Shown here: positions 1 to 7,634 of the stretch, piece after piece | How the letters are laid out: each line of letters opens with the position of its first letter | Position numbering within the stretch: position 1 is the stretch's first letter | Source of the DNA: an uncultured Sphingomonadaceae bacterium | GTDB taxonomy: Bacteria > Pseudomonadota > Alphaproteobacteria > Sphingomonadales > Sphingomonadaceae | Assembly: GCA_947495985.1 (NCBI GenBank) | Contig: CANMBD010000001.1 | Location: 1,426,001-1,490,000, forward strand | Length of the DNA: 64,000 nucleotides | Direction: 5' to 3' | Notes under the pieces: model-generated | Told to the model about the DNA's origin: nothing | Seen by the model: the letters and a program-made list of their open reading frames with translations, nothing else | Database searches by the model: none | Translations under genes and position numbers: made by a program

Positions 1-768
1 CTTTCCGGCTTTAACTTCTTCAGCAAAATTGCGGTTGGCCGCGCAAATGACGCGAACATCAATTTTCTCATGACGCGTTGCGCCGACGGGCAGAATTTCG
101 CCTTCTTGCAGAACGCGCAAAAGCTTAGACTGGCTCTCCAATGGCATCTCGGTAATCTCGTCGAGGAAAATCGTACCGCCGTCCGCTTCTTTGAACAAAC
201 CAACGGCATTGGCATAGGCGCCTGTAAAGGCACCTTTCTTGTGACCGAATAAAATGGACTCGATCATTGTTTCTGTAATCGCTGCGCAGTTGATGGTGAC
301 AAGCTGTTTGTCAGCGCGCGTGCTATGTTCGTGAATATATCTTGCGACGCCTTCTTTGCCGGTACCGGTTTCGCCGGTAATCATGACATTGGCATCACTG
401 CTCGCCACCCGGGCGGCATATTTATATAAGGCAACAGATTTCGGATCCGCAAAGGCGGGCCCTTTGCCCCCGCGCATGGACTCGATGATACACGACAGAC
501 CAAATACTTTGTCTGCCTCACCAAATTCAATGCGTGGGGGCTGGCTGAGGGTAGCCGGAACGAAACGGAATGGCCCATCGCGATAAATTACGATGGGATC
601 TTTTATACCACCATTAGCACCTTTTTTCGCTGCGCCATCAATGTGGGATAGTTGCGCAGTGGTAGATGACAATGTGTGGTCGGAGTGGAAAGTTTCTACA
701 CTCTCGAGCATATCAACAAGCTCTGGAAACCTAGAGACCAGGCTAGATTTTGTCGCGTTGTTGATCAT
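1..768 (-). CDS. Sigma-54-dependent flagellar transcriptional activator (partial, C-terminus off the window)
   Basis: Bacterial enhancer-binding protein that remodels sigma-54 RNA polymerase; by context the flagellar master activator (FlbD/FleQ-like). The 256 visible residues hold an AAA+ domain: Walker A GETGTGKE at 132-139, the sigma-54 contact loop GAFTGA at 179-184 and Walker B (GTIFLDE) near 198-204. The first ~105 residues show no recognisable receiver domain or phospho-acceptor Asp, so control by phosphorylation is doubtful. The DNA-binding C-terminus lies beyond base 1. I chose the ATG at 768 because a GAGGGAATGAG ribosome site precedes it. A sigma-54 promoter at 828-842 drives it, so autoactivation is likely. 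The family is sure; the orthologue name is not. Confidence 0.9.
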   Translation of the reverse strand, partial: MINNATKSSLVSRFPELVDMLESVETFHSDHTLSSTTAQLSHIDGAAKKGANGGIKDPIVIYRDGPFRFVPATLSQPPRIEFGEADKVFGLSCIIESMRGGKGPAFADPKSVALYKYAARVASSDANVMITGETGTGKEGVARYIHEHSTRADKQLVTINCAAITETMIESILFGHKKGAFTGAYANAVGLFKEADGGTIFLDEITEMPLESQSKLLRVLQEGEILPVGATRHEKIDVRVICAANRNFAEEVKAGK

Positions 769-827
769 CTCATTCCCTCACGTTTTACTCTGAACACGGG
801 ATCGTTGTTGTGCTCATCCGACACCTC

Positions 828-842
828 GCAATCCGCGTGCCA
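828..842 (-). promoter_or_regulatory. Sigma-54 promoter of the activator gene
   Basis: On the minus strand the sequence reads TGGCACG-CGGA-TTGC, a full match to the sigma-54 consensus (GG at -24, GC at -12, correct spacing). The start codon at 768 is about 48 bases downstream of the expected transcription start. The activator gene is therefore itself sigma-54 dependent. Confidence 0.85.
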
Positions 843-886
843 GTTTTGGGAATTGGCTGAAAATCAGCATTTTTTGTTCTAAAACC

Positions 887-951
887 GTCGGTTTCCCGAC
901 ATTTCTGTCGGAAAGCAGACACCTTTGAGAGGCACCTGTCGGAGAACCGAC
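887..951. promoter_or_regulatory. Three phased inverted repeats, candidate activator (enhancer) sites
   Basis: Three copies of GTCGG-N4-C(C/A)GAC lie at 887-900, 907-920 and 938-951; the first and third are perfect and the middle one has one mismatch. Their centres are 20 and 31 bp apart, close to two and three helical turns, so they face one side of the helix. They sit 60-140 bp upstream of the activator's sigma-54 start and upstream of the flagellin promoter. Binding by the adjacent activator is inferred. Confidence 0.6.
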
Positions 952-963
952 AATTTTTTTTGA

Positions 964-989
964 TTAATTATTTTGGGGTCCGCCGTTAA
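964..989 (+). promoter_or_regulatory. FliA (sigma-28) promoter of flagellin
   Basis: TTAA (964-967), 14 bases, then GCCGTTAA (982-989) closely matches the flagellar sigma-28 pattern TAAA-N15-GCCGATAA. The same TTAA-N14-GCCG architecture occurs upstream of flgM at 6534-6559. The flagellin ATG lies about 78 bases downstream. Confidence 0.65.
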
Positions 990-1067
990 CTCCTCTGAGG
1001 CCGCTTCAGCAGACGAGGTGACCCATAGTATCAATCAAGTTAAGTAAATTGTGAAAAGGAAGTCACC

Positions 1068-1883
1068 ATGACTGTAATAGGAACCAACGTAACGTCACTG
1101 CGGGCCAGCTTCGCTTCTAGCCAAGCTGAAATGGGTCTCGCAAAATCTATCGAACGCCTTTCAACTGGCCGCCGGATCAACTCTGCAGCTGACGATGCTG
1201 CCGGTAACGCAATCGCAACCCGGATGACATCTGAAGTTCGCGGCCTGAACATGGCAATTCGTAACGCCAATGACGGTATTTCTGCAGCCCAGACCGCAGA
1301 AGGCGGCATGAACGAAATTACGAGCATGTTGCAACGTATGCGTGAACTGTCTGTTCAATCTGCCAACGGCACGCTTTCTGGCGGTGACCGCACCAACCTT
1401 CAGGCTGAGGTAACACAGCTCATTGGACAGATTGGTGATGTGGCATCACGCACAACCTTTAACGATGTTGCTTTGCTTGATGGTACCAACGCGTCCATCA
1501 GCATTCAGACCGGCAGCGACGCCAGTCAGACAGTGTCGATCGCTCTGACCGATGTCGACGCTACTGCCCTTGCAGTCAACGCGGTTGATATCAGCACCGA
1601 AGCTGGTGCGACCGCCGCACTGACCGCTCTGGACACTGCTCTGGACACCGTCACAACCGCACAGGCTAACTTGGGTGCCTCGCAGAACCGTCTGCAGACC
1701 ACCGTATCCAACTTGTCCGACCGAGTGGCCAACATCACAGAATCTCGCTCACGTATCGTGGATGTAGACTTCTCTGCTGAAACCACAGAACTGGCCAAGA
1801 ACCAGATCCTGAGCCAGGCGTCCACAGCGATGCTCGCACAGGCTAACCAGTCTCAGCAGTCGGTATTGAGCCTGATCAGGTAA
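1068..1883 (+). CDS. fliC: Flagellin
   Basis: Filament subunit, exported through the flagellar type III apparatus. The 271-residue protein has the two conserved coiled-coil ends: an N-terminal D0/D1 segment with [16 protein letters not shown] near residue 31, and a C-terminal segment ending [16 protein letters not shown]. The central variable region is very short, as in other compact alphaproteobacterial flagellins. The start follows an AAAAGGAAG ribosome site. It stands alone behind a FliA-type promoter and ends at a strong terminator, which fits a late class gene. Only one flagellin is present in this window. Confidence 0.96.
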   Translation: MTVIGTNVTSLRASFASSQAEMGLAKSIERLSTGRRINSAADDAAGNAIATRMTSEVRGLNMAIRNANDGISAAQTAEGGMNEITSMLQRMRELSVQSANGTLSGGDRTNLQAEVTQLIGQIGDVASRTTFNDVALLDGTNASISIQTGSDASQTVSIALTDVDATALAVNAVDISTEAGATAALTALDTALDTVTTAQANLGASQNRLQTTVSNLSDRVANITESRSRIVDVDFSAETTELAKNQILSQASTAMLAQANQSQQSVLSLIR

Positions 1884-1908
1884 GTTCGTTCAGACCAATA
1901 CTAAAGAG

Positions 1909-1945
1909 AAGCCTCTTCCCCGAACGGGAGGAGGCTTTTTCTTTG
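1909..1945 (+). terminator. Rho-independent terminator after flagellin
   Basis: GCCTCTTCCC at 1911-1920 pairs with GGGAGGAGGC around a CGAA loop and is followed by a T-rich tract (TTTTTCTTT). It separates flagellin from the convergent fliA gene and may also act weakly on the minus strand. Confidence 0.85.
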
Positions 1946-1977
1946 CTTAAACTATTCAAAAAATATACCGCGCCGGT

Positions 1978-2697
1978 TTAGTCTGAACTCATCGCGGCTT
2001 GCAGTTTTTCCAAGGCACGTTTTTTGATCTGGCAAACCCGGACAGAGGATACATCAAGCACAGCGCCTATTTCATCAAGCTGCATCTCTTCTATGAAATA
2101 GCAGTTCAGGACAAGCTGCTCCCGCTCATTCAGTTTCTTCAGATTTGCGGACAGCAGTTCGACCATCTGGCTTTTTTCTAGTATCTCGTGCTGGTCATCA
2201 TCATCGTTGGTAAACCAGCTGCTGGAATCGCAATAGACTTCGTCAAGGGAATCAACATGAACATCGATGGCGCGATCGGCATTCTTGCGAAATTCCGCCT
2301 GGTCCATGCCCATAGCTTCAGCCAGTTCAACCTCATTCGGTTCGCGGCCATTTTCCTGAGCAAGCTGATCACTAATCCGGCGCAGCTTCTTGTTCCACTC
2401 AACCGCACTTCGCCGCAGGCTGCAAGTGTTTCGTAAATAGTCGATCATTGCGCCACGAACGCGGACGTATAGATAGGTGCTGAAATTATGCCCCTGATCG
2501 ACATATTTCGCAGCGGCCTCGACCATAGCCACCAGACCGACCTGGATAAGGTCCTCTACTTCAATCTGATCAGGCGAGAAGGATTTAATCTGCCACGCAA
2601 TTTTGGTCACCAGGCCTTGATGATCCTGGACCAATTTGGTCTCGTCAATCTGCATGGCACCGTAGGCCTGAGATGCTTTGATTTTTGATTGAAACAT
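1978..2697 (-). CDS. fliA: Flagellar RNA polymerase sigma factor FliA (sigma-28)
   Basis: Directs RNA polymerase to late flagellar promoters. The 239-residue protein has region 2 (VEDLIQVGLVAMVEAA near 47-62) and region 4 (LNEREQLVLNCYF followed by an HTH) typical of the FliA/WhiG group. It is the last gene of the transglycosylase-flhA-fliA operon, 17 bases after flhA. Likely targets in the window are the sigma-28-type promoters before flagellin and flgM. Its antagonist FlgM is encoded at 6165-6455. Confidence 0.93.
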   Translation of the reverse strand: MFQSKIKASQAYGAMQIDETKLVQDHQGLVTKIAWQIKSFSPDQIEVEDLIQVGLVAMVEAAAKYVDQGHNFSTYLYVRVRGAMIDYLRNTCSLRRSAVEWNKKLRRISDQLAQENGREPNEVELAEAMGMDQAEFRKNADRAIDVHVDSLDEVYCDSSSWFTNDDDDQHEILEKSQMVELLSANLKKLNEREQLVLNCYFIEEMQLDEIGAVLDVSSVRVCQIKKRALEKLQAAMSSD

Positions 2698-2714
2698 AAG
2701 TCTATTCCACTCGA

Positions 2715-4826
2715 TTAAAATGTCTGATTTGCTTCGACCCGCAGCGCATCAGGCCGAGGTGAAGGGACGCCAATTTTCGCCAATACTTCGATGGATTTGT
2801 CTTCCGGCAACTCGTGATAAGAAAGCACCGTCAAATCCGGGAAGCGGTTCTTCAGCAACCCGCCAAGGGGGCGCCGCACAATCGGAGAAGTGATGAGAGC
2901 GATATTCCGCGCTTCCATTGGCAGTGTGCGTGCTGTTTCATCGACTGCTTCGACCAGCTGCTGCGCGAGCTGCGGCTCTATCGGATAACTTGCGTCTTCT
3001 CCGACCTTCAGCGCTTTAACGAGCAGACTTTCCAGTTCCGCGTCGAGCGTCACCACCGGCAATGGCAGATTGATAGGGACCATTGTCTGAACGATCAGGT
3101 TGCCGATTTTCTGACGTATCATATCAACAATCTGTTCGGTTTCAGTATGATGGTTCGATGCCTCAAGCATCGCCAGGCAGATTTTCTGAAAGTCTTTGAC
3201 CGGCACTTTCTCTGCCAGCAGCTCCCGACAAATTGCGGTGATGGCAAATAACGACAGCGGCTGCGGTGTCAGGCTATCGACCAGTTGCGGCGATGTTTCC
3301 TTCAGCAGGTCGAGTAGTTTCTGTGCCTCATCCATACTGAACAACTGCGTTGCGTTCCGGCGGACGACATCGTTGAGATGGGTTGCGACAACCGTGGGTG
3401 CATCGACAACTGTATAGCCTTCGGCAACAGCGTGTGATTTTTTATCGGCGCCGACCCACAAGGCATCCATGCCAAATGTTGGGTCTTTACAAGGGCGCCC
3501 CTCGATAACCGCATCCACATGACCATCGTCCAGTGCCAGAAAGTCATTGGGCCAGACGGTGCCTTCACCCAAAACCATACCGCCCATCATGATCCGATAG
3601 CTATTGGGTTCCAGTTCCAGATCATCCTTGATCCGGACGAGCGGCACCACAAAACCGAGTTCCTTGGAAATCTGACGACGGATGCCGGTGATCCGTTTCA
3701 TCAACGGTGCACCCTTGCGGTCTTCGACCATCGAGACGAGACCATAGCCAATCTCGATTCCAAGCCGCGCTTTTTCCGATACATCTTCCCAATCAATCTG
3801 TTCCGGCTGTTTTTCCTGAACTGGCTCGGGAGGCGCTTCGACAGGCTTTGGTTTACGGATCAGATAGAATGCAAAGCCGCCCGCTACCGCAGCTGCTGGC
3901 AGCACAATCATATGCGGCATACCAGGCAGCACACCCAAAATGGTCAGAATAGCAGCAACCGGAATCCAGGCGCCGCCAGATCCAAATTGTGACGTAATCT
4001 GGTCCGGCAGGTTTTTGTTGGAGGCGACCCGTGTGACAATCGCAGCCGCAGCAATGGACAGGATTAACGCTGGTACTTGTGCAACCAGGGCATCACCAAT
4101 GGCAAGCATCGAATAGGTGCTGGCCGCTTCCGCGAAAGGCAGCCCATGAACGGCCGTACCAAGAACAATGCCGCCGATAATATTGACCGCCAAAATCAAT
4201 ATGCCGGCGACTGCGTCGCCTTTCACAAACTTCGATGCACCATCCATGGAACCATAGAAATCCGCTTCGGTCGCAACCTCAGAACGCCGTTCCTTAGCTT
4301 CCTCTGGCGCAATCAATCCGGCGTTCAGATCCGCATCAATCGCCATTTGTTTGCCGGGCAAGGCATCCAGAGTGAAACGAGCGGATACTTCGGACACGCG
4401 GCCCGCACCTTTGGTGATAACAATCAGGTTAATGATCATCAGGATTGAGAAGACGAATATCCCGACCACATAATTGCCGCCGAGCAGCAAGCTGCCAAAG
4501 GCTTCGATGACCTGTCCTGCAGAATCGCCGCCTTCATGGCCCTGCACCAATACGACACGTGTCGAAGCGACATTAAGGCCGAGGCGCATCAATGTCGCAA
4601 ACAACAGCACGGTCGGAAAACTCGAAAAGTCGAGCGGCTTGGTTGCGTTCAATGCGACCATAAGGATCGCAAGCGAGATCATGATGTTGGTAATGAAGCC
4701 GATATCCAGCATGATTGTAGGAAGCGGCAAAACCAGAAAGATGACGAGCAACAGGGTTGCCATCGGTAACAAACCGGATTTCAGGTTATTGGCCATCCGG
4801 TCCATGGAAAAAGCTTGTCGGTTCAT
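2715..4826 (-). CDS. flhA: Flagellar biosynthesis protein FlhA
   Basis: Inner-membrane export gate of the flagellar type III secretion system. At 703 residues it has the usual family length. The N-terminal half is strongly hydrophobic with about eight membrane segments and the conserved cytoplasmic loop (VSARFTLDALPGKQMAIDAD near 147-166). The rest is the cytoplasmic ring domain that binds chaperone-substrate complexes. The start lies 6 bases after the preceding transglycosylase gene, so the two are co-transcribed. Partners FlhB and FliPQR are not in this window. Confidence 0.97.
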   Translation of the reverse strand: MNRQAFSMDRMANNLKSGLLPMATLLLVIFLVLPLPTIMLDIGFITNIMISLAILMVALNATKPLDFSSFPTVLLFATLMRLGLNVASTRVVLVQGHEGGDSAGQVIEAFGSLLLGGNYVVGIFVFSILMIINLIVITKGAGRVSEVSARFTLDALPGKQMAIDADLNAGLIAPEEAKERRSEVATEADFYGSMDGASKFVKGDAVAGILILAVNIIGGIVLGTAVHGLPFAEAASTYSMLAIGDALVAQVPALILSIAAAAIVTRVASNKNLPDQITSQFGSGGAWIPVAAILTILGVLPGMPHMIVLPAAAVAGGFAFYLIRKPKPVEAPPEPVQEKQPEQIDWEDVSEKARLGIEIGYGLVSMVEDRKGAPLMKRITGIRRQISKELGFVVPLVRIKDDLELEPNSYRIMMGGMVLGEGTVWPNDFLALDDGHVDAVIEGRPCKDPTFGMDALWVGADKKSHAVAEGYTVVDAPTVVATHLNDVVRRNATQLFSMDEAQKLLDLLKETSPQLVDSLTPQPLSLFAITAICRELLAEKVPVKDFQKICLAMLEASNHHTETEQIVDMIRQKIGNLIVQTMVPINLPLPVVTLDAELESLLVKALKVGEDASYPIEPQLAQQLVEAVDETARTLPMEARNIALITSPIVRRPLGGLLKNRFPDLTVLSYHELPEDKSIEVLAKIGVPSPRPDALRVEANQTF

Positions 4827-4832
4827 TATGAT

Positions 4833-5675
4833 TTACATCCCCAAGGTGGCGAGCATCAGATAGGCGGCACGTGCGGGCTCGCTAAAAGGCTTCGGTGAGT
4901 TTGAATGGTTTTCGCCAACGGTGTTGGCATCTGTGACATGAGCTTGGGCGATCCGCAGATAGTCCTCTGGCTGTACTGTTGGCATGGCATTATCGGACTG
5001 CGGCAAGATGTTTCCGTTCCTCGGCAAGCCTTTGCCGCCACCGACCAGATCAACGGCGTTAGCCAGTTTTTGTTCGAAACGTCCCCGAATGGCCTCAAAA
5101 CTGCGGGCTTGCCCCTTGTTATCGAAAAATATGTTGTGATTGGCGCGGGCAGCTTTCGGAAAGACCGATGCGGCAGAAGCAGATGGGTTGCTATCCATGC
5201 GATTGAGAAACTTGGCGGCGCCTGCAGGCCCCAAGAAATGTGCGAGATAGAGGTCTACTGATTCCGGCTTGCGACCTGTTTGCTGCTGCAGATAGGCGCT
5301 ATTGTCTCTTGCGAACTCTCCGGCCAGATGAGCGGAAATCTCCGGATTGTTGCGAAGCGCCAATATACTGGATTTCTGGGCTTTATCGGCAACTGTCAGC
5401 TGTCCATTCGGACGCCTCGAAATGGCATTTTGTGCCCAGCCCAAACCGTATTGATCGCCCTTGTCCTTGACCAAACCAAGCCAGGTTTGATCGATAAACT
5501 GGTAGAGACCGGTTGCTGAGGATGTTTTTGCCTTAGCATCAGCGCGCATCCCGCTTTCGAGCTGGGCTTGAGCGACCAGATATTGGAAATCGACACCCGT
5601 CCGCTGCGCACTTTGCGCAATGACGCTTTGCAGATTGCGCTGCTGGTGCAGATTGGTGATCGATAAGTTGGACAT
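4833..5675 (-). CDS. Flagellum-associated lytic transglycosylase (SLT domain)
   Basis: Predicted to cleave peptidoglycan glycan strands so that the rod can pass the cell wall. The SLT fold is visible at residues 15-130: AQLESGM with the likely catalytic Glu at 40, then SSATGLYQFIDQTW. The C-terminal ~110 residues are low-complexity and could bind rod proteins. The FlgJ in this window lacks a muramidase domain, so this enzyme probably supplies that function. I chose the ATG at 5675, which has a GAAGGAGA site; the in-frame TTG at 5711 overlaps the sigma-54 promoter. First gene of the flhA-fliA operon. Confidence 0.85.
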   Translation of the reverse strand: MSNLSITNLHQQRNLQSVIAQSAQRTGVDFQYLVAQAQLESGMRADAKAKTSSATGLYQFIDQTWLGLVKDKGDQYGLGWAQNAISRRPNGQLTVADKAQKSSILALRNNPEISAHLAGEFARDNSAYLQQQTGRKPESVDLYLAHFLGPAGAAKFLNRMDSNPSASAASVFPKAARANHNIFFDNKGQARSFEAIRGRFEQKLANAVDLVGGGKGLPRNGNILPQSDNAMPTVQPEDYLRIAQAHVTDANTVGENHSNSPKPFSEPARAAYLMLATLGM

Positions 5676-5707
5676 GGCCGTATCAAAGTCTCCTTCAAAT
5701 GAGAGAA

Positions 5708-5722
5708 GCAATGATCATGCCA
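5708..5722 (-). promoter_or_regulatory. Sigma-54 promoter for the transglycosylase-flhA-fliA operon
   Basis: On the minus strand the sequence is TGGCATG-ATCA-TTGC, one mismatch from the sigma-54 consensus with exact spacing. The start codon at 5675 lies about 20 bases after the expected start site. Inverted repeats at 5773-5785 (GTGCA-TTT-TGCAC) and 5800-5811 (CGCGG-AA-CCGCG) are in enhancer range, but their role is unproven. Confidence 0.75.
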
Positions 5723-5859
5723 AGTTGCTATTTTTTCGGGTTTTTCCGGGCTGTTTCTATCGCATCCGGACATGTGCATTTTGCACAGCACTCACCCATC
5801 GCGGAACCGCGTGAGCTTTCATATATTCAAAGATTTTAATGTGATGGCGTTTCGGCCTA

Positions 5860-6168
5860 TCAGCTCCGTCCAGCGCCGGAATAGGTGTTGGCCTGACTAT
5901 CACGAAAGCCGGCCAGAAGCTGCAGGCGCGTAGAACTATGGTCACGCAAGAAGCGCAGCCGATAAATCGAGGCCTGGATCAATTGATCCGCCTCGGTCAT
6001 CATTGGCTCCAGGCTGCGGTCAATATTCTGGGGCTCAATTGCCCCCAATTGTGCCGCCGCTTCACCCAATTGTTTGCTGGCTTGAAAAATCGCATCACTG
6101 TCATGGCCTTCAAGAGCCGAGAAGAGCATATCCTGAGAGTGGCGAAAAGATTCTACCATCTGTTTCAT
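5860..6168 (-). CDS. FlgN-like flagellar protein (putative hook-filament junction chaperone)
   Basis: A 102-residue, mostly helical protein without signal peptide or membrane segment. It overlaps flgM by four bases (ATGA), so the two are translationally coupled. In many bacteria flgM is followed by flgN, the chaperone for FlgK and FlgL; size and helical content agree with that. Sequence identity alone is too weak for a firm name. It could also be an unrelated small flagellar protein. Confidence 0.55.
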   Translation of the reverse strand: MKQMVESFRHSQDMLFSALEGHDSDAIFQASKQLGEAAAQLGAIEPQNIDRSLEPMMTEADQLIQASIYRLRFLRDHSSTRLQLLAGFRDSQANTYSGAGRS

Positions 6169-6455
6169 TTGGTCGTTTCCACTCCGAATACGCCCATGTC
6201 GAGCATCTTTTGAGCCAGTGCGGCGGTATCCACACTGTAAATTCCGGACGCAATTTTCTGACGCACGTCGGCCACTTTCTGAGCATCAAATGGCGGCGTT
6301 TGTGCAGCCAGTATTGAAGCCGTGGTGGTGATTGACGGCGCTTCTTTTGCCTGACCGGAATCTGCGCCAGCACCAAGTTTCGTTGTGGCACCTTCTTGCA
6401 ATACCGGCCGATCAAGGCGCGTATTAATCGCTGAGTAGCTTTCAACAGGTTTCAT
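6165..6455 (-). CDS. flgM: Anti-sigma-28 factor FlgM
   Basis: Binds FliA and keeps it inactive until the hook-basal body is complete, after which FlgM is exported. The 96-residue protein has a disordered N-terminal half and the family's helical C-terminus (VRQKIASGIYSVDTAALAQK near 65-84). It overlaps the downstream FlgN-like gene. A FliA-type promoter (6534-6559) precedes it, consistent with the usual feedback loop in which FliA drives its own inhibitor. Confidence 0.85.
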   Translation of the reverse strand: MKPVESYSAINTRLDRPVLQEGATTKLGAGADSGQAKEAPSITTTASILAAQTPPFDAQKVADVRQKIASGIYSVDTAALAQKMLDMGVFGVETTK

Positions 6456-6502
6456 TTCAATTCATCCTTAATGTGTTCAACTTATTGATCTTTTTTATCT
6501 CA

Positions 6503-6516
6503 GTCGAAACACCGAC
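6503..6516. promoter_or_regulatory. Inverted repeat upstream of flgM, like the 887-951 sites
   Basis: GTCGA-AACA-CCGAC matches the GTCGG-N4-CCGAC pattern seen three times near 900 with one mismatch. It lies just downstream of the predicted sigma-28 start site of flgM, where a bound activator would act as a repressor. Function is inferred. Confidence 0.45.
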
Positions 6517-6533
6517 AACTTCTTTCATAACAA

Positions 6534-6559
6534 TTTACGGCACGTTGTGAAAAAATTAA
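6534..6559 (-). promoter_or_regulatory. FliA (sigma-28) promoter of flgM
   Basis: On the minus strand TTAA, 14 bases, then GCCGTAAA: the same layout as the flagellin promoter (TTAA-N14-GCCGTTAA). The flgM ATG is about 80 bases downstream. Confidence 0.6.
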
Positions 6560-6575
6560 TATCTTAACAAAAAAA

Positions 6576-7073
6576 TTATTGAGCCAGTTCCACTTCACCC
6601 GCTCCGGACACACGGGCCATCAATATTTTGGATTTGCGGCTGGAGCGAACAGGAATGTAATCCCCTATTCTTCCGTTTTTCTGCGCCACTACTTTATAGC
6701 TGATGCTGAAACTGGGCCGCCTGACCACAAGGTTTAGGGGCTGGTTCCGGCGAACTGCAAATTCCTCTGCGCGGTTGTTTTGAGCAGCCGCACGTCCCTG
6801 TCCGCGCCACAGGGGCACAAACACCCTCCATCCAAGATCAGGGCAGCTGACCATGACGGCGCTGTTATTAGTTTCCGAAAAGCGGACGCGATTTGGGCAA
6901 CGCTTCAATCGCAGCTTTTTATCTATCGGAGCACGGGCGCCCCCTGCATCACCAATATCTGCATTAAGAAATACTGCCACCTGACGATCCAGATGATCTG
7001 TATCTTCAAAGGACGAGGCCGCGCCCATTGCAAAAACGGACAATAGGGGAATGGCTAGACGAAAATGGGGCAT
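6576..7073 (-). CDS. flgA: Flagellar P-ring assembly protein FlgA
   Basis: Periplasmic chaperone for P-ring (FlgI) assembly. The 165-residue precursor starts with a signal peptide (MPHFRLAIPLLSVFAMGAAS). The C-terminal half carries a SAF/ChapFlgA-like domain (AVRRNQPLNLVVRRPSFSIS near 106-125, then GRIGDYIPVR). Its own sigma-54 promoter lies at 7110-7124. FlgI, its client, is encoded at 13215. The N-terminal half is divergent, so the call rests on the C-terminus, size and context. Confidence 0.8.
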   Translation of the reverse strand: MPHFRLAIPLLSVFAMGAASSFEDTDHLDRQVAVFLNADIGDAGGARAPIDKKLRLKRCPNRVRFSETNNSAVMVSCPDLGWRVFVPLWRGQGRAAAQNNRAEEFAVRRNQPLNLVVRRPSFSISYKVVAQKNGRIGDYIPVRSSRKSKILMARVSGAGEVELAQ

Positions 7074-7109
7074 GATTTTTTCCTGTGCACTCTGTTCGAA
7101 AAAAACAAA

Positions 7110-7124
7110 GCAGGTTTCATGCCA
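7110..7124 (-). promoter_or_regulatory. Sigma-54 promoter of flgA
   Basis: On the minus strand TGGCATG-AAAC-CTGC matches the sigma-54 consensus at GG/GC with two mismatches elsewhere. The flgA start codon at 7073 is about 25 bases after the expected start site. Confidence 0.65.
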
Positions 7125-7145
7125 ATTTAGTGGTCCGCCATGTCC

Positions 7146-7631
7146 TTATTTTGAAACAGGGCTTCCCGGCGGCAAAAATACCAGCCTGATATCCTGTTTC
7201 TCTTTGGCCTTGGACACCAGTTTGTCCGGCATTTTCAATATTATCATCTCACCGTCCTGGCCCGCCTTTTCAAAAGCATCGGCAATTGCTGCTGAGCGGG
7301 CGGCCACTTTTTCCCATTGCCGCAGCCTTTGCCTTTCCCTGCTTTCAGCGACCGGAGGAACATATATGGTAAGCAACTGATTCTGCTGGAGAGCAACGAT
7401 TTCGGAGATTTCCCCCCGGGCAAATTCCGTCAACATGGCGTTACTATCTTCAAAGAACGCATCTGCCTTATAATCATAGGCACCAAGTATCTTGGGGGCT
7501 TTAGCTGCTTCCTCCGCTAATTTCGCACGCGTTTCCGGATCTGCAATATTCACAAAATGCGCATAGGCAAATGCACTGAGTAACATCAGCGCCAGATCGA
7601 GAAAGGACAAGGTGGTGCGTCCTGCGTTCAC
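7146..7631 (-). CDS. Short MotB/ExbD-like protein without peptidoglycan-binding domain
   Basis: A 161-residue protein with one N-terminal membrane helix whose start carries an Asp (FLDLALMLLSAFAYAHF, D12), the position of the proton-carrying Asp in MotB and ExbD. The rest is periplasmic and lacks an OmpA-type peptidoglycan-binding motif; canonical MotB at 17859 has one. It starts with GTG three bases after the MotA-like gene, so the two form a pair. A proton channel subunit is likely. What it energises is unknown: an auxiliary stator, or a system serving the flagellum or envelope. Confidence 0.6.
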   Translation of the reverse strand: MNAGRTTLSFLDLALMLLSAFAYAHFVNIADPETRAKLAEEAAKAPKILGAYDYKADAFFEDSNAMLTEFARGEISEIVALQQNQLLTIYVPPVAESRERQRLRQWEKVAARSAAIADAFEKAGQDGEMIILKMPDKLVSKAKEKQDIRLVFLPPGSPVSK

Positions 7632-7634
7632 CGC

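Noticed and set aside
854-868. GG-N10-GC match on the plus strand upstream of flagellin
   Set aside because: Weaker than the minus-strand consensus at 828-842 and 200 bp from the flagellin start; the FliA-type site fits better.
2814-4863. Several plus-strand frames within flhA
   Set aside because: Shadows of flhA with no motif or ribosome site.
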